A stretch of 64,000 nt of DNA from Leifsonia sp040686855 (GTDB taxonomy: Bacteria; Actinomycetota; Actinomycetes; Actinomycetales; Microbacteriaceae): contig NZ_JBFBOG010000002.1 of the NCBI RefSeq assembly GCF_040686855.1, forward strand, positions 682,001 through 746,000, written 5' to 3'. The notes under the pieces are model-generated. The model was not told the origin of the DNA, did not search any database, and saw only the letters and a list, made by a program, of their open reading frames with translations. This document shows, in pieces, positions 42,913-51,122 of the stretch. Numbering within the stretch: the stretch's first letter is position 1; every line of letters starts with the position of its first letter. Made by a program: the position numbers and the translations under genes.

Positions 42913-43349
42913 CGGAAGGTCTCCTCGAGTCGGGGAAGGATGGATCGGAGTTCGGCGTTCGCACGCGCCTCGGCCGCGTCATCGGCCTTGTCGCGGGCGT
43001 CCCACAACTGGGACTTCACCCGCAGGTAGTCGAGGTGGACGCGGAGCGTCGCGATCTGCTCCTCGACGCGCTCGGCATGGCGCAGGAGGATGTCCCGCTG
43101 GTCGCCCGCCGCCGCGCGACCTCGCCGGCGGTTCGCCTGGTAGGTGCGCATGTCCTCGATGCCGACGCCCATGGCGCGCAGGCAGGCGAGCACCTGCGCG
43201 GAGTCGAGGTCGCCTTCGGCGTACCGGCGGTGGCCGCTGCGCTCGTCGCGGGCGATCGGGCCGAGCAGCCCGACCTCCTCGTAGTAGCGCAGCGTCGGCT
43301 CGCTCAGCCCGCTCTGGCGGGAGACGTCCTGGATGGTCAGCGTGCTCAT
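42909..43349 (-). CDS. MerR family transcriptional regulator
   Basis: 146 residues: IQDVSRQSGLSEPTLRYYEEVGLLGP and GHRRYAEGDLDSAQVLACLRAMGVGIEDM form the winged helix-turn-helix; a long coiled coil (LLRHAERVEEQIATLRVHLDYL) dimerises it. It lacks the metal-binding cysteines of MerR/CueR and fits the group that senses organic or carbonyl stress through the coupled reductase. The promoter has the MerR-type 19-base spacer and starts transcription at the ATG itself. Confidence 0.92.
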   Translation of the reverse strand: MSTLTIQDVSRQSGLSEPTLRYYEEVGLLGPIARDERSGHRRYAEGDLDSAQVLACLRAMGVGIEDMRTYQANRRRGRAAAGDQRDILLRHAERVEEQIATLRVHLDYLRVKSQLWDARDKADDAAEARANAELRSILPRLEETFR

Positions 43350-43355
43350 GTCCCC

Positions 43356-43386
43356 ATCAGAACAGACCTCAAGCGCTTGAAGTCAA
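43356..43386 (-). promoter_or_regulatory. MerR-type promoter with 19-base spacer
   Basis: On the minus strand: -35 TTGACT (43386-43381), 19-base spacer (43380-43362) and -10 TCTGAT (43361-43356). The palindrome TCAAGCGCTTGA (43369-43380) lies inside the spacer, as in promoters untwisted by MerR activators. The predicted start coincides with the ATG of the MerR gene (43349), so the MerR-epimerase message is leaderless. Confidence 0.8.
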
Positions 43387-43403
43387 GCGGGGGAGCATCA
43401 CGG

Positions 43404-45566
43404 TCAGTCGACCGCGGTCGCCTCCACCAGCCACACCGTGTCGGGATACGACACCGGCGACATCACGCCTGCCCGCGCGAGCGCGGCACCGGTCAGCACG
43501 ACCCCGTCCGGGTCGGCGGCCCAGGCGGGCGCCGCGCCTTCCCCGCGGGGCGCGCCCAGCGGCAGGAGGCGGATGCGGTAGCGGCGGTCGGCGTCCAGCC
43601 CGCGCAGGGTGACGCGGCCGATCGGCGCCACGTCGGAGCGCGCCACGTAGGCCAGCGCGAACAGCGCGCGGCCCCGGTCGGGCGCCACGACCCCGCTGAT
43701 CTGCAGAGACGGGTCGACCTCGTCCATCCGGACCAGCTCGCCGCCGTGCAGCACGTCGCGGTTAGCGGTGTGGAATGCGATCCACTCGCGCAGCTGCTCC
43801 AGCTCGGCGTCGGACGCCCCTGTCAGATCCCACTCGATCCCGAGATGGCCGAACAGCGCGCTCGCCGCTCGGAACGCGAGGGAGTGGACGCGGTGCGTGG
43901 TGTGCGAGCGGCCGGAGGCGATGTGCGCGCCGAGCAGTTCCGGCGGGAGGAGCTGCTGCGTCCAGAGCATCGTGCCCTGACGCTCCAGCGGGTCGATGCA
44001 GTCGGACACCCAGACGCGGTCGGTGCGCTCGATGACCCCGAGGTCGACGCGGGCGCCGCCGGAACTGCACGACTCGATCTCGAGGCCGGGGAAGCGCTCC
44101 TTCAGCTCGTCCATCAGCCGGTACACGGCGAGGGTCTGGGCGTGCACGCCGGGGCGGCCCGACGGGAGGCTGCCGGCGTCCACCAGATCGCGGTTGTGGT
44201 CCCACTTGATGTAGGCGATGTCGTTGTGCGACAGGATCTCGGCCATCCGGTCGTGAACGTACGCGTACGCCTCCGGGACGCCCAGGTTCAGCACCTGCTG
44301 ATGCCGCGACTCCACGGGGAGCCGGCCGCCGGTCTGCATGATCCACTCGGGATGCGCGCGGGCGACGTCGGAGTCGGGGTTGACCATCTCGGGCTCGAAC
44401 CAGAGGCCGAACTCCATCCCGAGGGCGCGCACGTGGTCGATCAGCGGTGTGAGGCCGTCGGGCCACACCGTCTCGTCGACGTACCAGTCGCCGAGACCGG
44501 CATGGTCGTTGCGCCGGTGCCGGAACCAGCCGTCGTCGAGCACGTACCGTTCGACGCCGAGCGCGGCGGCGCGGTCGGCGAGTGCGGTGAGCTTCGCCAG
44601 GTCGTGGTCGAAGTAGACCGCCTCCCAGACGTTGAGGGTGACGGGCCGCGGGCGACGGGGATGCTGCGGCCGCGCCCGCAGCCAGCGGTGCAGCCGGCCC
44701 GCCTGGTCGTCGAGGCCGTCGCCGTAGACGCCGTAGACCCACGGCGTGCGGTAGCTCGCGCCGGTGGCGAGCACGATCTCGCCGGGGAGCAGCAGCTCGC
44801 CGCCGCCGACCGCCTGGTCGCCGCCGGAGAGTCGTTCGGCGTAATGGCGGTGGTCGCCGCTGAAGCCGACGTGGAGGCCCCAGACCTCGCCGCGTGCGAA
44901 GCCGAAGCCGGGCTCGCCGACCGTGAGCAGCGTGGCGGCGTCCGCGCCGGTGCGTCCGCGCCGGCCCTCACGCACGTGGGCGCCGACGGTCAGCGCCGAG
45001 CGCTGCGGGGTGCGTTCCTTGCCCCAGCGGCCGGCGAAGTCGAGCAGTTCGCGGGCGCGGGCCGGGACCGGCAGCGCGAGCGCGAGGTCGTCGAGCCGGT
45101 AGGTCGCGCCGTGGTTGGTGAGCGTCGCTGCGATCCGCAGCACGCCCTGCGGCGTCAGCTCGATGTCGAAGGCGATCTCGAGAGCGGCCTCGTCATCGCG
45201 GGCGAGGATCCGCACGGCGCCGCCCGGGACGGTGACGAGGCCGTCGTGCTCCACGGCCGAGCCGGCGTCGACGGACACGACCCGGAACCAGGGCGACCAC
45301 GCGCCGCCGTCGTCGCGGTTGCCGCTGAGCCCGGGGCGGCCCAGCCAGCCGGTGTGCTGCTCCGGGAGCAGCGAGAGCCGCGTCGGGATGTCCGGGGTGT
45401 TCGCCACGACCGGACGGGACCCCGCTGTCACGAGGTCGCGCGCGTCCGCCGCGTCCAGCTCGCCGAGCGCCGCGCCCCAGTGGGCGACGGCGGGCAGCCG
45501 GTCGTCGGCGACGTCGAGCAGCACGCTCACGCCGCCGGCTGTCAGGTGGATGCTCAGCACGGGCAC
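43404..45566 (-). CDS. GH36 alpha-galactosidase (second copy)
   Basis: 720 residues, typical GH36 length. RPVTLNVWEAVYFDHDLAKL and YVLDDGWFRHRR open the barrel; the nucleophile is D456 in IKWDHNRD and the acid/base D522 in WVSDCIDP, after ESCSSGGARVDLG. GTG 45566 is set by AGAAGGAGA upstream. It is the last gene of the GH42/ABC operon and follows a strong intercistronic hairpin. Removes alpha-galactosyl ends from imported galacto-oligosaccharides; paralogous to the enzyme at 8855-11041. Confidence 0.95.
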   Translation of the reverse strand: MPVLSIHLTAGGVSVLLDVADDRLPAVAHWGAALGELDAADARDLVTAGSRPVVANTPDIPTRLSLLPEQHTGWLGRPGLSGNRDDGGAWSPWFRVVSVDAGSAVEHDGLVTVPGGAVRILARDDEAALEIAFDIELTPQGVLRIAATLTNHGATYRLDDLALALPVPARARELLDFAGRWGKERTPQRSALTVGAHVREGRRGRTGADAATLLTVGEPGFGFARGEVWGLHVGFSGDHRHYAERLSGGDQAVGGGELLLPGEIVLATGASYRTPWVYGVYGDGLDDQAGRLHRWLRARPQHPRRPRPVTLNVWEAVYFDHDLAKLTALADRAAALGVERYVLDDGWFRHRRNDHAGLGDWYVDETVWPDGLTPLIDHVRALGMEFGLWFEPEMVNPDSDVARAHPEWIMQTGGRLPVESRHQQVLNLGVPEAYAYVHDRMAEILSHNDIAYIKWDHNRDLVDAGSLPSGRPGVHAQTLAVYRLMDELKERFPGLEIESCSSGGARVDLGVIERTDRVWVSDCIDPLERQGTMLWTQQLLPPELLGAHIASGRSHTTHRVHSLAFRAASALFGHLGIEWDLTGASDAELEQLREWIAFHTANRDVLHGGELVRMDEVDPSLQISGVVAPDRGRALFALAYVARSDVAPIGRVTLRGLDADRRYRIRLLPLGAPRGEGAAPAWAADPDGVVLTGAALARAGVMSPVSYPDTVWLVEATAVD

Positions 45567-45587
45567 GCGGTTCTCCTTCTCACATGC

Positions 45588-45618
45588 GGACGGGGCAGGC
45601 TCGGCGCCTGCCCCGTCC
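45588..45618. other. Intercistronic hairpin between binding-protein and GH36 genes
   Basis: Perfect 13-base inverted repeat: arms 45588-45600 (GGACGGGGCAGGC) and 45606-45618 with a 5-base TCGGC loop. No T-tract follows in either direction. Placed right after the binding-protein stop, it resembles structures that stabilise the upstream message or attenuate downstream genes, keeping binding protein in excess. Confidence 0.7.
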
Positions 45619-45642
45619 ATCTTCGTCGCCGTCGGGCGCGGA

Positions 45643-46974
45643 TCAGCCCTTCACGGGGATGGACTGCGCCTTCAGCGCCTTGATCGTCGACTCCTGGGCC
45701 GACTTCAGCGCGTCCGTGAGCGTGCCGCTGCCGCTGACCGCGCTCTTGAACCCGTCGGAGACATCCGCGTACGTCTGGGTCATGGTCGGACCCCAGGTGA
45801 AGTCCGGCTTCACCTGCGACGACGCCTTGGCGAACACGTCGTAGATCTTCTGGCCGCCGTAGAAGTCGACGCCCTGCTGCAGCGCGGGGAGCTCGAGTCC
45901 CTTCTTGGTCGCCGGGTACAGGTTGGCCGCCTTGTTCAGCGCGGTGAGCGCCTCATCGGAGGTGTTCAGCCAGAGGGCGAACTTGGTCGCCTCGTAGAGG
46001 TGCTTCGAGCCGGTGAACGCGACCACCGAGCTGCCGCCCCAGTTGCCGGCCGCGTCGTCGCCCGCCGACCACTGCGGCGACGGCGCGACGGCCCAGTCGC
46101 CCGCGGTGTCCGGGGCCCCGGACGAGATGGAGTTGGCTCCCCAGACGGCGGAGTTCCAGGTCCAGGCCTGGCCCGAGTTGTAGGCGTTGTTCCACTCGTC
46201 GGTCCACGCCGGGACGGTGGAGACGAGGCCGTCCTTGATCAGGCCGTTCCAGTAGTCGGCGACCTTGGTGGAGTCGCTGCTGGTCAGGTCCACCGTCCAG
46301 TCCTTGCCGTCGTTGGCGAACCACTGGCCGCCGGCCTGCCAGACGAAGCCGGCGAACTGGTTGATGTCGGTCTGCGAGAAGTTGGTGATGTACCCGCCGA
46401 GCGCGCGGATCTTCTTCGCGGCCTCCTTGTACTCGTCCCACGTCTTCGGGACGGCGATGCCGTTCTTCTCGAAGAGGTCCTTGCGGTAGAACAGCGCCAT
46501 GGGGCCGGAGTCCTGCGGGATGCCGTAGACGCTCTTGTCGGAGCCCAGGGAGACCTGGTTCCAGGTCCAGTCGACGAAGTCGCTCTTCGCCTTGACGACC
46601 GCGGAGCAGGCGCTGAGGTCTTCGAGCGCGTTCTGGACCCGGAAGTTCGGGAGGGCGTCGTACTCGACCTGGCCGAGGTCGGGGGCGTTGCCCGCCTTGA
46701 CCTCGTTGAAGAAGTTCTTGTAGGTGCCGTTGTTGCCGTTCGGGCCTTCCTGCACCTTGACCTGGATGTCGGGGTTCTTGTCGTTCCAGAGCTTCACGAC
46801 GTCGGCCATGCCGGGCACCCAGGTGGTGAAGTCGAGCGTGACCTTGCCCTTGGTGGGGGCGCAGGCGGCCGCGGTGTCGCCGGAACCCGACGACGACGAG
46901 GAGCAGCCGGCCAGGGCGACCGTCGCGCTCACCGCGAGGGCGGCGATGGCGGCGATTCTCTTCGGGTATCGCAT
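45643..46974 (-). CDS. Carbohydrate ABC transporter substrate-binding lipoprotein (extracellular, MalE-like)
   Basis: 443 residues. Lipoprotein signal KRIAAIAALAVSATVALAGC with a serine-rich linker after the cysteine. The mature part is a type-2 solute-binding fold: VTLDFTTWVPGMADVVKLWN, GPMALFYRKDLFEKNGIAVPKTWDEY, and GGSSVVAFTGSKH near the end. ATG 46974 follows GAAGGA. Binds an oligosaccharide, probably galactose-containing given flanking GH42 and GH36, for the two permeases upstream. The ATPase (MsiK-like) is not encoded here, as is usual for actinobacterial sugar importers. Confidence 0.94.
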   Translation of the reverse strand: MRYPKRIAAIAALAVSATVALAGCSSSSSGSGDTAAACAPTKGKVTLDFTTWVPGMADVVKLWNDKNPDIQVKVQEGPNGNNGTYKNFFNEVKAGNAPDLGQVEYDALPNFRVQNALEDLSACSAVVKAKSDFVDWTWNQVSLGSDKSVYGIPQDSGPMALFYRKDLFEKNGIAVPKTWDEYKEAAKKIRALGGYITNFSQTDINQFAGFVWQAGGQWFANDGKDWTVDLTSSDSTKVADYWNGLIKDGLVSTVPAWTDEWNNAYNSGQAWTWNSAVWGANSISSGAPDTAGDWAVAPSPQWSAGDDAAGNWGGSSVVAFTGSKHLYEATKFALWLNTSDEALTALNKAANLYPATKKGLELPALQQGVDFYGGQKIYDVFAKASSQVKPDFTWGPTMTQTYADVSDGFKSAVSGSGTLTDALKSAQESTIKALKAQSIPVKG

Positions 46975-47000
46975 TGTGATCCTTCTCTCGGTGTGATCCA

Positions 47001-47018
47001 CCCGGCTTCGATGCCGGG
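47001..47018. other. Short intercistronic hairpin
   Basis: CCCGGC (47001-47006), six-base loop, GCCGGG (47013-47018), between the MalG-type gene and the binding-protein gene. With the 45588-45618 hairpin it brackets the binding-protein gene, a layout consistent with extra stability of that message segment. Confidence 0.5.
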
Positions 47019-47041
47019 AGCTTGGGGTCGTCGGGCGCCGG

Positions 47042-47974
47042 CTACTTGAGCGAGCCGGAGCCGAGGCCGTTCCGCCAGTAGCGCTGGAGCAGGAGGAACG
47101 TGACGACGAGGGGGATGATGGACAGGAAGGCGCCGGAGAGCACGAACGTGCGGAGCTCCGGGACCTGGTTGATCTGCGTGTTCCACGTGTAGAGGCCGAA
47201 GGTGACCGGGAACAGCTCGGTGGAGCGCAGCATGATCAGCGGCAGGAAGAAGTTGTTCCAGATCGCGACGAACTGGAACAGGAACACCGTCACGAGCGCC
47301 GGCGTCATCAGCCGCACCGCGATGGTGAAGAAGGTGCGCAGCTCGCCCGAGCCGTCGAGCCTCGCGGCCTCCATCAGCTCGTCCGGCACGCTCGCCGCCG
47401 CGAAGATGCGGCTCAGGTAGACGCCGAAGGGGCTGACGATGGACGGCAGCAGCACGGCCCAGATCGTGTCGGTGAGCTGGACCTTGCTGAACAGCAGGAA
47501 CAGCGGGAGGGCCAGCGCGGTCGCCGGGACCAGCACGCCGCCGAGGACGACGTTGAACAGCGTCTCGCGGCCGCGGAAGCGGTACTTCGCCAGCGCGTAG
47601 CCGCACATCCCGGCGAGCAGGGTCGCGAGGAACCCGCCGACACCGGCGTACAGGATGCTGTTGAGCATCCACCGCCCGAAGATGCCGTCCCCGTACGCGA
47701 GCATGTCGCCGATGTTCTTGAACAGGTTGAAGTCGGCGAACCACAGGCCGTTCGTGGTCAGGAGCTGCCCGCGGGACTTGGAGGACGCGACGACCAGCCA
47801 CCACAGCGGGATGAGTGTGTACAGGGTGAAGACGACCATGACGGTCATCGCCACGGCGCGCGAGACCGGGCTCTGCTTCGGGCCGGTGCCGCGTCCGCTG
47901 CGACGACTGCGACGGCGCTCCTCGCGTTCGGCGCGCTCGCCGGTCGGGACGGGGATGAGGGTTTCGGCGGTCAC
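47042..47974 (-). CDS. Carbohydrate ABC transporter permease, MalG type
   Basis: 310 residues. Basic N-terminus, then six hydrophobic segments (TVMVVFTLYTLIPLWWLVVASSK first). The MalG-type EAA loop is EAARLDGSGELRTFFTIAVRLMTPAL. GTG 47974 overlaps the MalF-type stop by 4 bases (GTGA). Together with MalF and the binding protein it imports oligosaccharides; a 67-base gap with a small hairpin precedes the binding-protein gene. Confidence 0.95.
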   Translation of the reverse strand: MTAETLIPVPTGERAEREERRRSRRSGRGTGPKQSPVSRAVAMTVMVVFTLYTLIPLWWLVVASSKSRGQLLTTNGLWFADFNLFKNIGDMLAYGDGIFGRWMLNSILYAGVGGFLATLLAGMCGYALAKYRFRGRETLFNVVLGGVLVPATALALPLFLLFSKVQLTDTIWAVLLPSIVSPFGVYLSRIFAAASVPDELMEAARLDGSGELRTFFTIAVRLMTPALVTVFLFQFVAIWNNFFLPLIMLRSTELFPVTFGLYTWNTQINQVPELRTFVLSGAFLSIIPLVVTFLLLQRYWRNGLGSGSLK

Positions 47975-48900
47975 GCGTCCTGCCCCTTTCGCTGCGTCAC
48001 CTTGAGGAAGGTGAACGAGAGGATGAAGGTGGCCAGCGCCAGCACGACGCTGAACGCGGCGGCGAGGTTGTAGTTCGGGAGCGAGCTGGTCGCGTAGATC
48101 GTCATGTTCGGCGTGTAGGTGCTCGTGACGGCGGAGCTGAAGGACGCGAACACCTGCGGTTCGGCGAGCAGCTGCAGCGTGCCGATGATGGAGAACACGG
48201 CGGTCATGAGGATCGCGGGCCGCACGATCGGGATCTTGATCGACCACGCCATCCGGAACTGGCCGGCGCCGTCCAGGCGCGCCGCCTCGTAGATCTCCTG
48301 CGGCACCGCGAGCAGCGCCGAGTAGATGATGAGCATGTTGTAGCCGACGTAGACCCAGGTGACGACGTTGGCGATCGACCACAGGACGAGGTCGGCACCG
48401 AGGAACGGGACCGCCTTGGTCAGCGCCGAGAACGGCGACAGGTTCGGCGAGAACAGGAAGCCCCACATGATCGCCGCGATGACGCCCGGCACCGCGTACG
48501 GGACGAAGTAGGCGAGGCGGAAGAACCGCTTGCCCTTCACGAGCGGGGAGTCGAGCAGCAGGGCGAACACGAGCGCGAGTCCGAGCATGACCGGCACCTG
48601 CACGACGCCGAACAGGAGGACGCGGCCCACGGATCCCCAGAACGCCTGATCCTGGAACACCAGCGCGTACTGCTGCAGGCCGCCGAAGACCTCGGTCGCC
48701 GGGCCGAACGTGCCGTCGCGCTGGACGACGAGCAGCGACTCCCAGACCGCGTAGGCCACGGGCAGCGCATAGAACAGGGCGAACAGCACCAGGAACGGCG
48801 CGACCAGCGCGGTGATCGCGCGCTTGTGCGGAGTCCGGATGCGGCGGCGGGGCGGGCGCGCGGGCGCCTCGGCCCGCGCGGTGGCGGACGTCACGGTCAT
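47971..48900 (-). CDS. Carbohydrate ABC transporter permease, MalF type
   Basis: 309 residues, six transmembrane segments (ALVAPFLVLFALFYALPVAYAVW first) and the EAA loop EAARLDGAGQFRMAWSIKIPIVRPAIL. ATG 48900 overlaps the GH42 stop by 4 bases (ATGA), so GH42 and the transporter are translationally coupled, strong evidence that GH42 substrates are what this system imports. Partner permease is directly downstream. Confidence 0.95.
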   Translation of the reverse strand: MTVTSATARAEAPARPPRRRIRTPHKRAITALVAPFLVLFALFYALPVAYAVWESLLVVQRDGTFGPATEVFGGLQQYALVFQDQAFWGSVGRVLLFGVVQVPVMLGLALVFALLLDSPLVKGKRFFRLAYFVPYAVPGVIAAIMWGFLFSPNLSPFSALTKAVPFLGADLVLWSIANVVTWVYVGYNMLIIYSALLAVPQEIYEAARLDGAGQFRMAWSIKIPIVRPAILMTAVFSIIGTLQLLAEPQVFASFSSAVTSTYTPNMTIYATSSLPNYNLAAAFSVVLALATFILSFTFLKVTQRKGQDA

Positions 48901-50942
48901 GACGCCTCCTCTCTGCTGATCCCGGCATCGCCGGCGGGGACGAGGACGGGCGCGGCGTCCTCGCGGATGATGCGGACGCCGCCCGCGGAGACGACGACGG
49001 ACGACTCCAAGCGCTCGCCGGAGAGCAGGTCGACGCCTGTGGAGGCGAGCTCCACCTCGTGGTCGCCGTGGTTGATGGCGAACAGGAACGAGGTGCCGTC
49101 GGCGCCGACACGGCGGGTGACGTCCAACTCGGCGGCGCCGGCGGCGAGGGGGGCGACGCCGGCGCCGTCGAGGGCTTCGCGGACCAGGTCGTCGAGGTCG
49201 AGCTGGTCGAGCTCGGTGGCGACGTACCACGCGGTGCCGTCGCCGTAGGCGTTGCGGGTGATCGCGGGGCTCCCGGCGGCCGGGCCCTCGGCGAACGTGT
49301 CGACGACCGTTGCGGTGGTCGCCCGGCCGCGCTCGCTCCAGACCGCGCCGGTGCGGCCGGAGCTCAGCCGGACGCTGTCGCCCGGCACGAGCGGCGTGAA
49401 CTCATCCATCCGCACGCCGAGCAGGTCGCGCAGGAGACCGGGGTAGCCGCCCGTGACGACCGCCTGCTCCTCGTCGACGAGGCCGCTGAAGAACGTGACG
49501 ACGGCGTGGCCGCCCTGCTCGACGTAGCGGTGCAGCCCGGCGGCCTGGCTCTCCGTGAGCGAGTAGAGGGCGGGCACCGCCACCAGCCGGTAGCCGGTCA
49601 GGTCGGCGCCGGGAGCGACGACGTCGACGGTCACCCCGGCCGCGCGCAGAGCGCGGTAGGCCGCGTGGACCTGTTCGAGGTAGCGGACGTTCTGGCTTGG
49701 GAGGTTGTCGCCGTTCGCGGCCCACCACGACTGCCAGGAGAAGACGATCGCGACCTCGGCCCGCACGGTGGTGCCGGTGACCTCCGAGAGTGCGCCGAGT
49801 GCGCGGGCGAGCTCCTGCGCCTCACGCCAGGTCGCCGAGTCGGTGCCGGCGTGCGGCAGCAGGGCCGAGTGGAACTTCTCGGAGCCGCGCACGGACGCGC
49901 GCCACTGGAAGAAGCAGATCGCGTCGGCGCCGCGGGCGACGTGCGTGAGCGCGTTCCGGAGCAGCTGGCCGGGCGCTTTGGCCAGGTTCACCGGCTGCCA
50001 GTTGACGGCTCCGGTGGACGTTTCCATGAGCATCCACGGACGGCCCTGCGCGAGGCCGCGGGTGAGGTCGGCGGCGAAGGCGAGCTCCGTCGTCGGGTCG
50101 TCGAGGCGGTCGTCGAGGTAGTGGTCGTTCGCGATGAGGTCGAGGTCGCCCGCCCAGCTCCAGTAGTCCATGTTCTGGATGTGCGCGGCGTTCATGAGGT
50201 TCGTGGTCACCGGACGGTCGCTGTGCCGGCGGATGACCTCCTGCTCGGCGCGGAAGTGATCGAGCAGGGTGTCGGAGGAGAACCGGTGGAAGTCGACCAC
50301 CTGTGCCGGATTCCGGGTGGACAGCGTGGCGCGTGGCGGCAGGACCTCGTCCCACGCCCCGTAGCGCTGGCTCCAGAACGCGGTGCCCCACGCCTCGTTG
50401 AGGCGGCCGATCGTCGCATAACGCTCGCGGAGCCAGCCGCGGAACGCCGCGGCGCTCTCGTCGCAGTAGCAGAGGGCGTTGTGGCAGCCCATCTCGTTCG
50501 AGACGTGCCACAGGGCGACCGCCGGGTGGTCGCCGTAGCGCTCGGCGATGCGCTCGACCAGCGCGAGGGCGTAGCGGCGGTAGACCGGCGAGCTCGGGCA
50601 GAAGGCCTGTCGTCCGCCGGGGAAGCGGCGGGTGCCGTCGATCGCGACCGGCAGCAGTTCGGGGTGCAGGGTCGTGAGCCAGGCCGGGGTTGAAGAGGTG
50701 GCGGTGCCGAGGTTCACCCGGATGCCCGCGTCATGGAGGAGGCCGATGATCTCGTCGAGACCCGAGAAATCCCATACGCCCTTCGCCGGGTTGACCTCCG
50801 CCCAGCCGAAGATGTTGATGGCGACGAGCCCGACGCCGAGTTCGCGCATCAGCGCGATGTCCTCGCGCCAGACGGCGCGATCCCACTGCTCGGGGTTGTA
50901 GTCGCACCCGAGGATCATGCCGTCCGCGTCGGGGATGAGCAC
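48897..50942 (-). CDS. GH42 beta-galactosidase
   Basis: 681 residues, full GH42 length: TIM barrel (GMILGCDYNPEQW, WAEVNPAKGVWDF), trimerisation domain and C-terminal beta domain. Acid/base E150 in WHVSNEMGCH, nucleophile E307 in WMLMETSTG. The CYCDESAAAF region carries cysteines typical of the zinc-binding cluster of many GH42 enzymes. GTG 50942 is set by AAAGGAG upstream. First gene of the operon; intracellular (no signal peptide). Cleaves beta-galactosides such as galacto-oligosaccharides from arabinogalactan or galactan. Confidence 0.95.
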   Translation of the reverse strand: MLIPDADGMILGCDYNPEQWDRAVWREDIALMRELGVGLVAINIFGWAEVNPAKGVWDFSGLDEIIGLLHDAGIRVNLGTATSSTPAWLTTLHPELLPVAIDGTRRFPGGRQAFCPSSPVYRRYALALVERIAERYGDHPAVALWHVSNEMGCHNALCYCDESAAAFRGWLRERYATIGRLNEAWGTAFWSQRYGAWDEVLPPRATLSTRNPAQVVDFHRFSSDTLLDHFRAEQEVIRRHSDRPVTTNLMNAAHIQNMDYWSWAGDLDLIANDHYLDDRLDDPTTELAFAADLTRGLAQGRPWMLMETSTGAVNWQPVNLAKAPGQLLRNALTHVARGADAICFFQWRASVRGSEKFHSALLPHAGTDSATWREAQELARALGALSEVTGTTVRAEVAIVFSWQSWWAANGDNLPSQNVRYLEQVHAAYRALRAAGVTVDVVAPGADLTGYRLVAVPALYSLTESQAAGLHRYVEQGGHAVVTFFSGLVDEEQAVVTGGYPGLLRDLLGVRMDEFTPLVPGDSVRLSSGRTGAVWSERGRATTATVVDTFAEGPAAGSPAITRNAYGDGTAWYVATELDQLDLDDLVREALDGAGVAPLAAGAAELDVTRRVGADGTSFLFAINHGDHEVELASTGVDLLSGERLESSVVVSAGGVRIIREDAAPVLVPAGDAGISREEAS

Positions 50943-50961
50943 TATGGCTCCTTTGCCAGTC

Positions 50962-51067
50962 TGTGAACGTGCACACATCGGCGCGTGCGCGTTGTCGTCG
51001 ATCTTGTGGGAACGTGCACAGTCCGTGTCGCCTCGAACCCGACGGGACGGGACTGTGAACGTGCACA
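50962..51067. promoter_or_regulatory. Three palindromic LacI operators and galactoside-operon promoter
   Basis: TGTGAACGTGCACA occurs at 50962-50975 and 51054-51067, and with one mismatch (TGGGAACGTGCACA) at 51007-51020. The 14-mer is a near-perfect palindrome. Centres are 45 and 47 bases apart, on similar helix faces, suiting loop formation by a tetrameric or multi-dimer repressor. A minus-strand promoter is TTGACA (51096-51091) and TAGTCT (51072-51067) with an 18-base spacer; the first operator sits over its -10 edge. The divergent LacI gene at 51123 is the obvious regulator. Confidence 0.82.
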
Positions 51068-51122
51068 GACTAAGCAGACCGCATTCCGTCTGTCAAGCAC
51101 CGGCATCCCCTAGACTGCCTCC

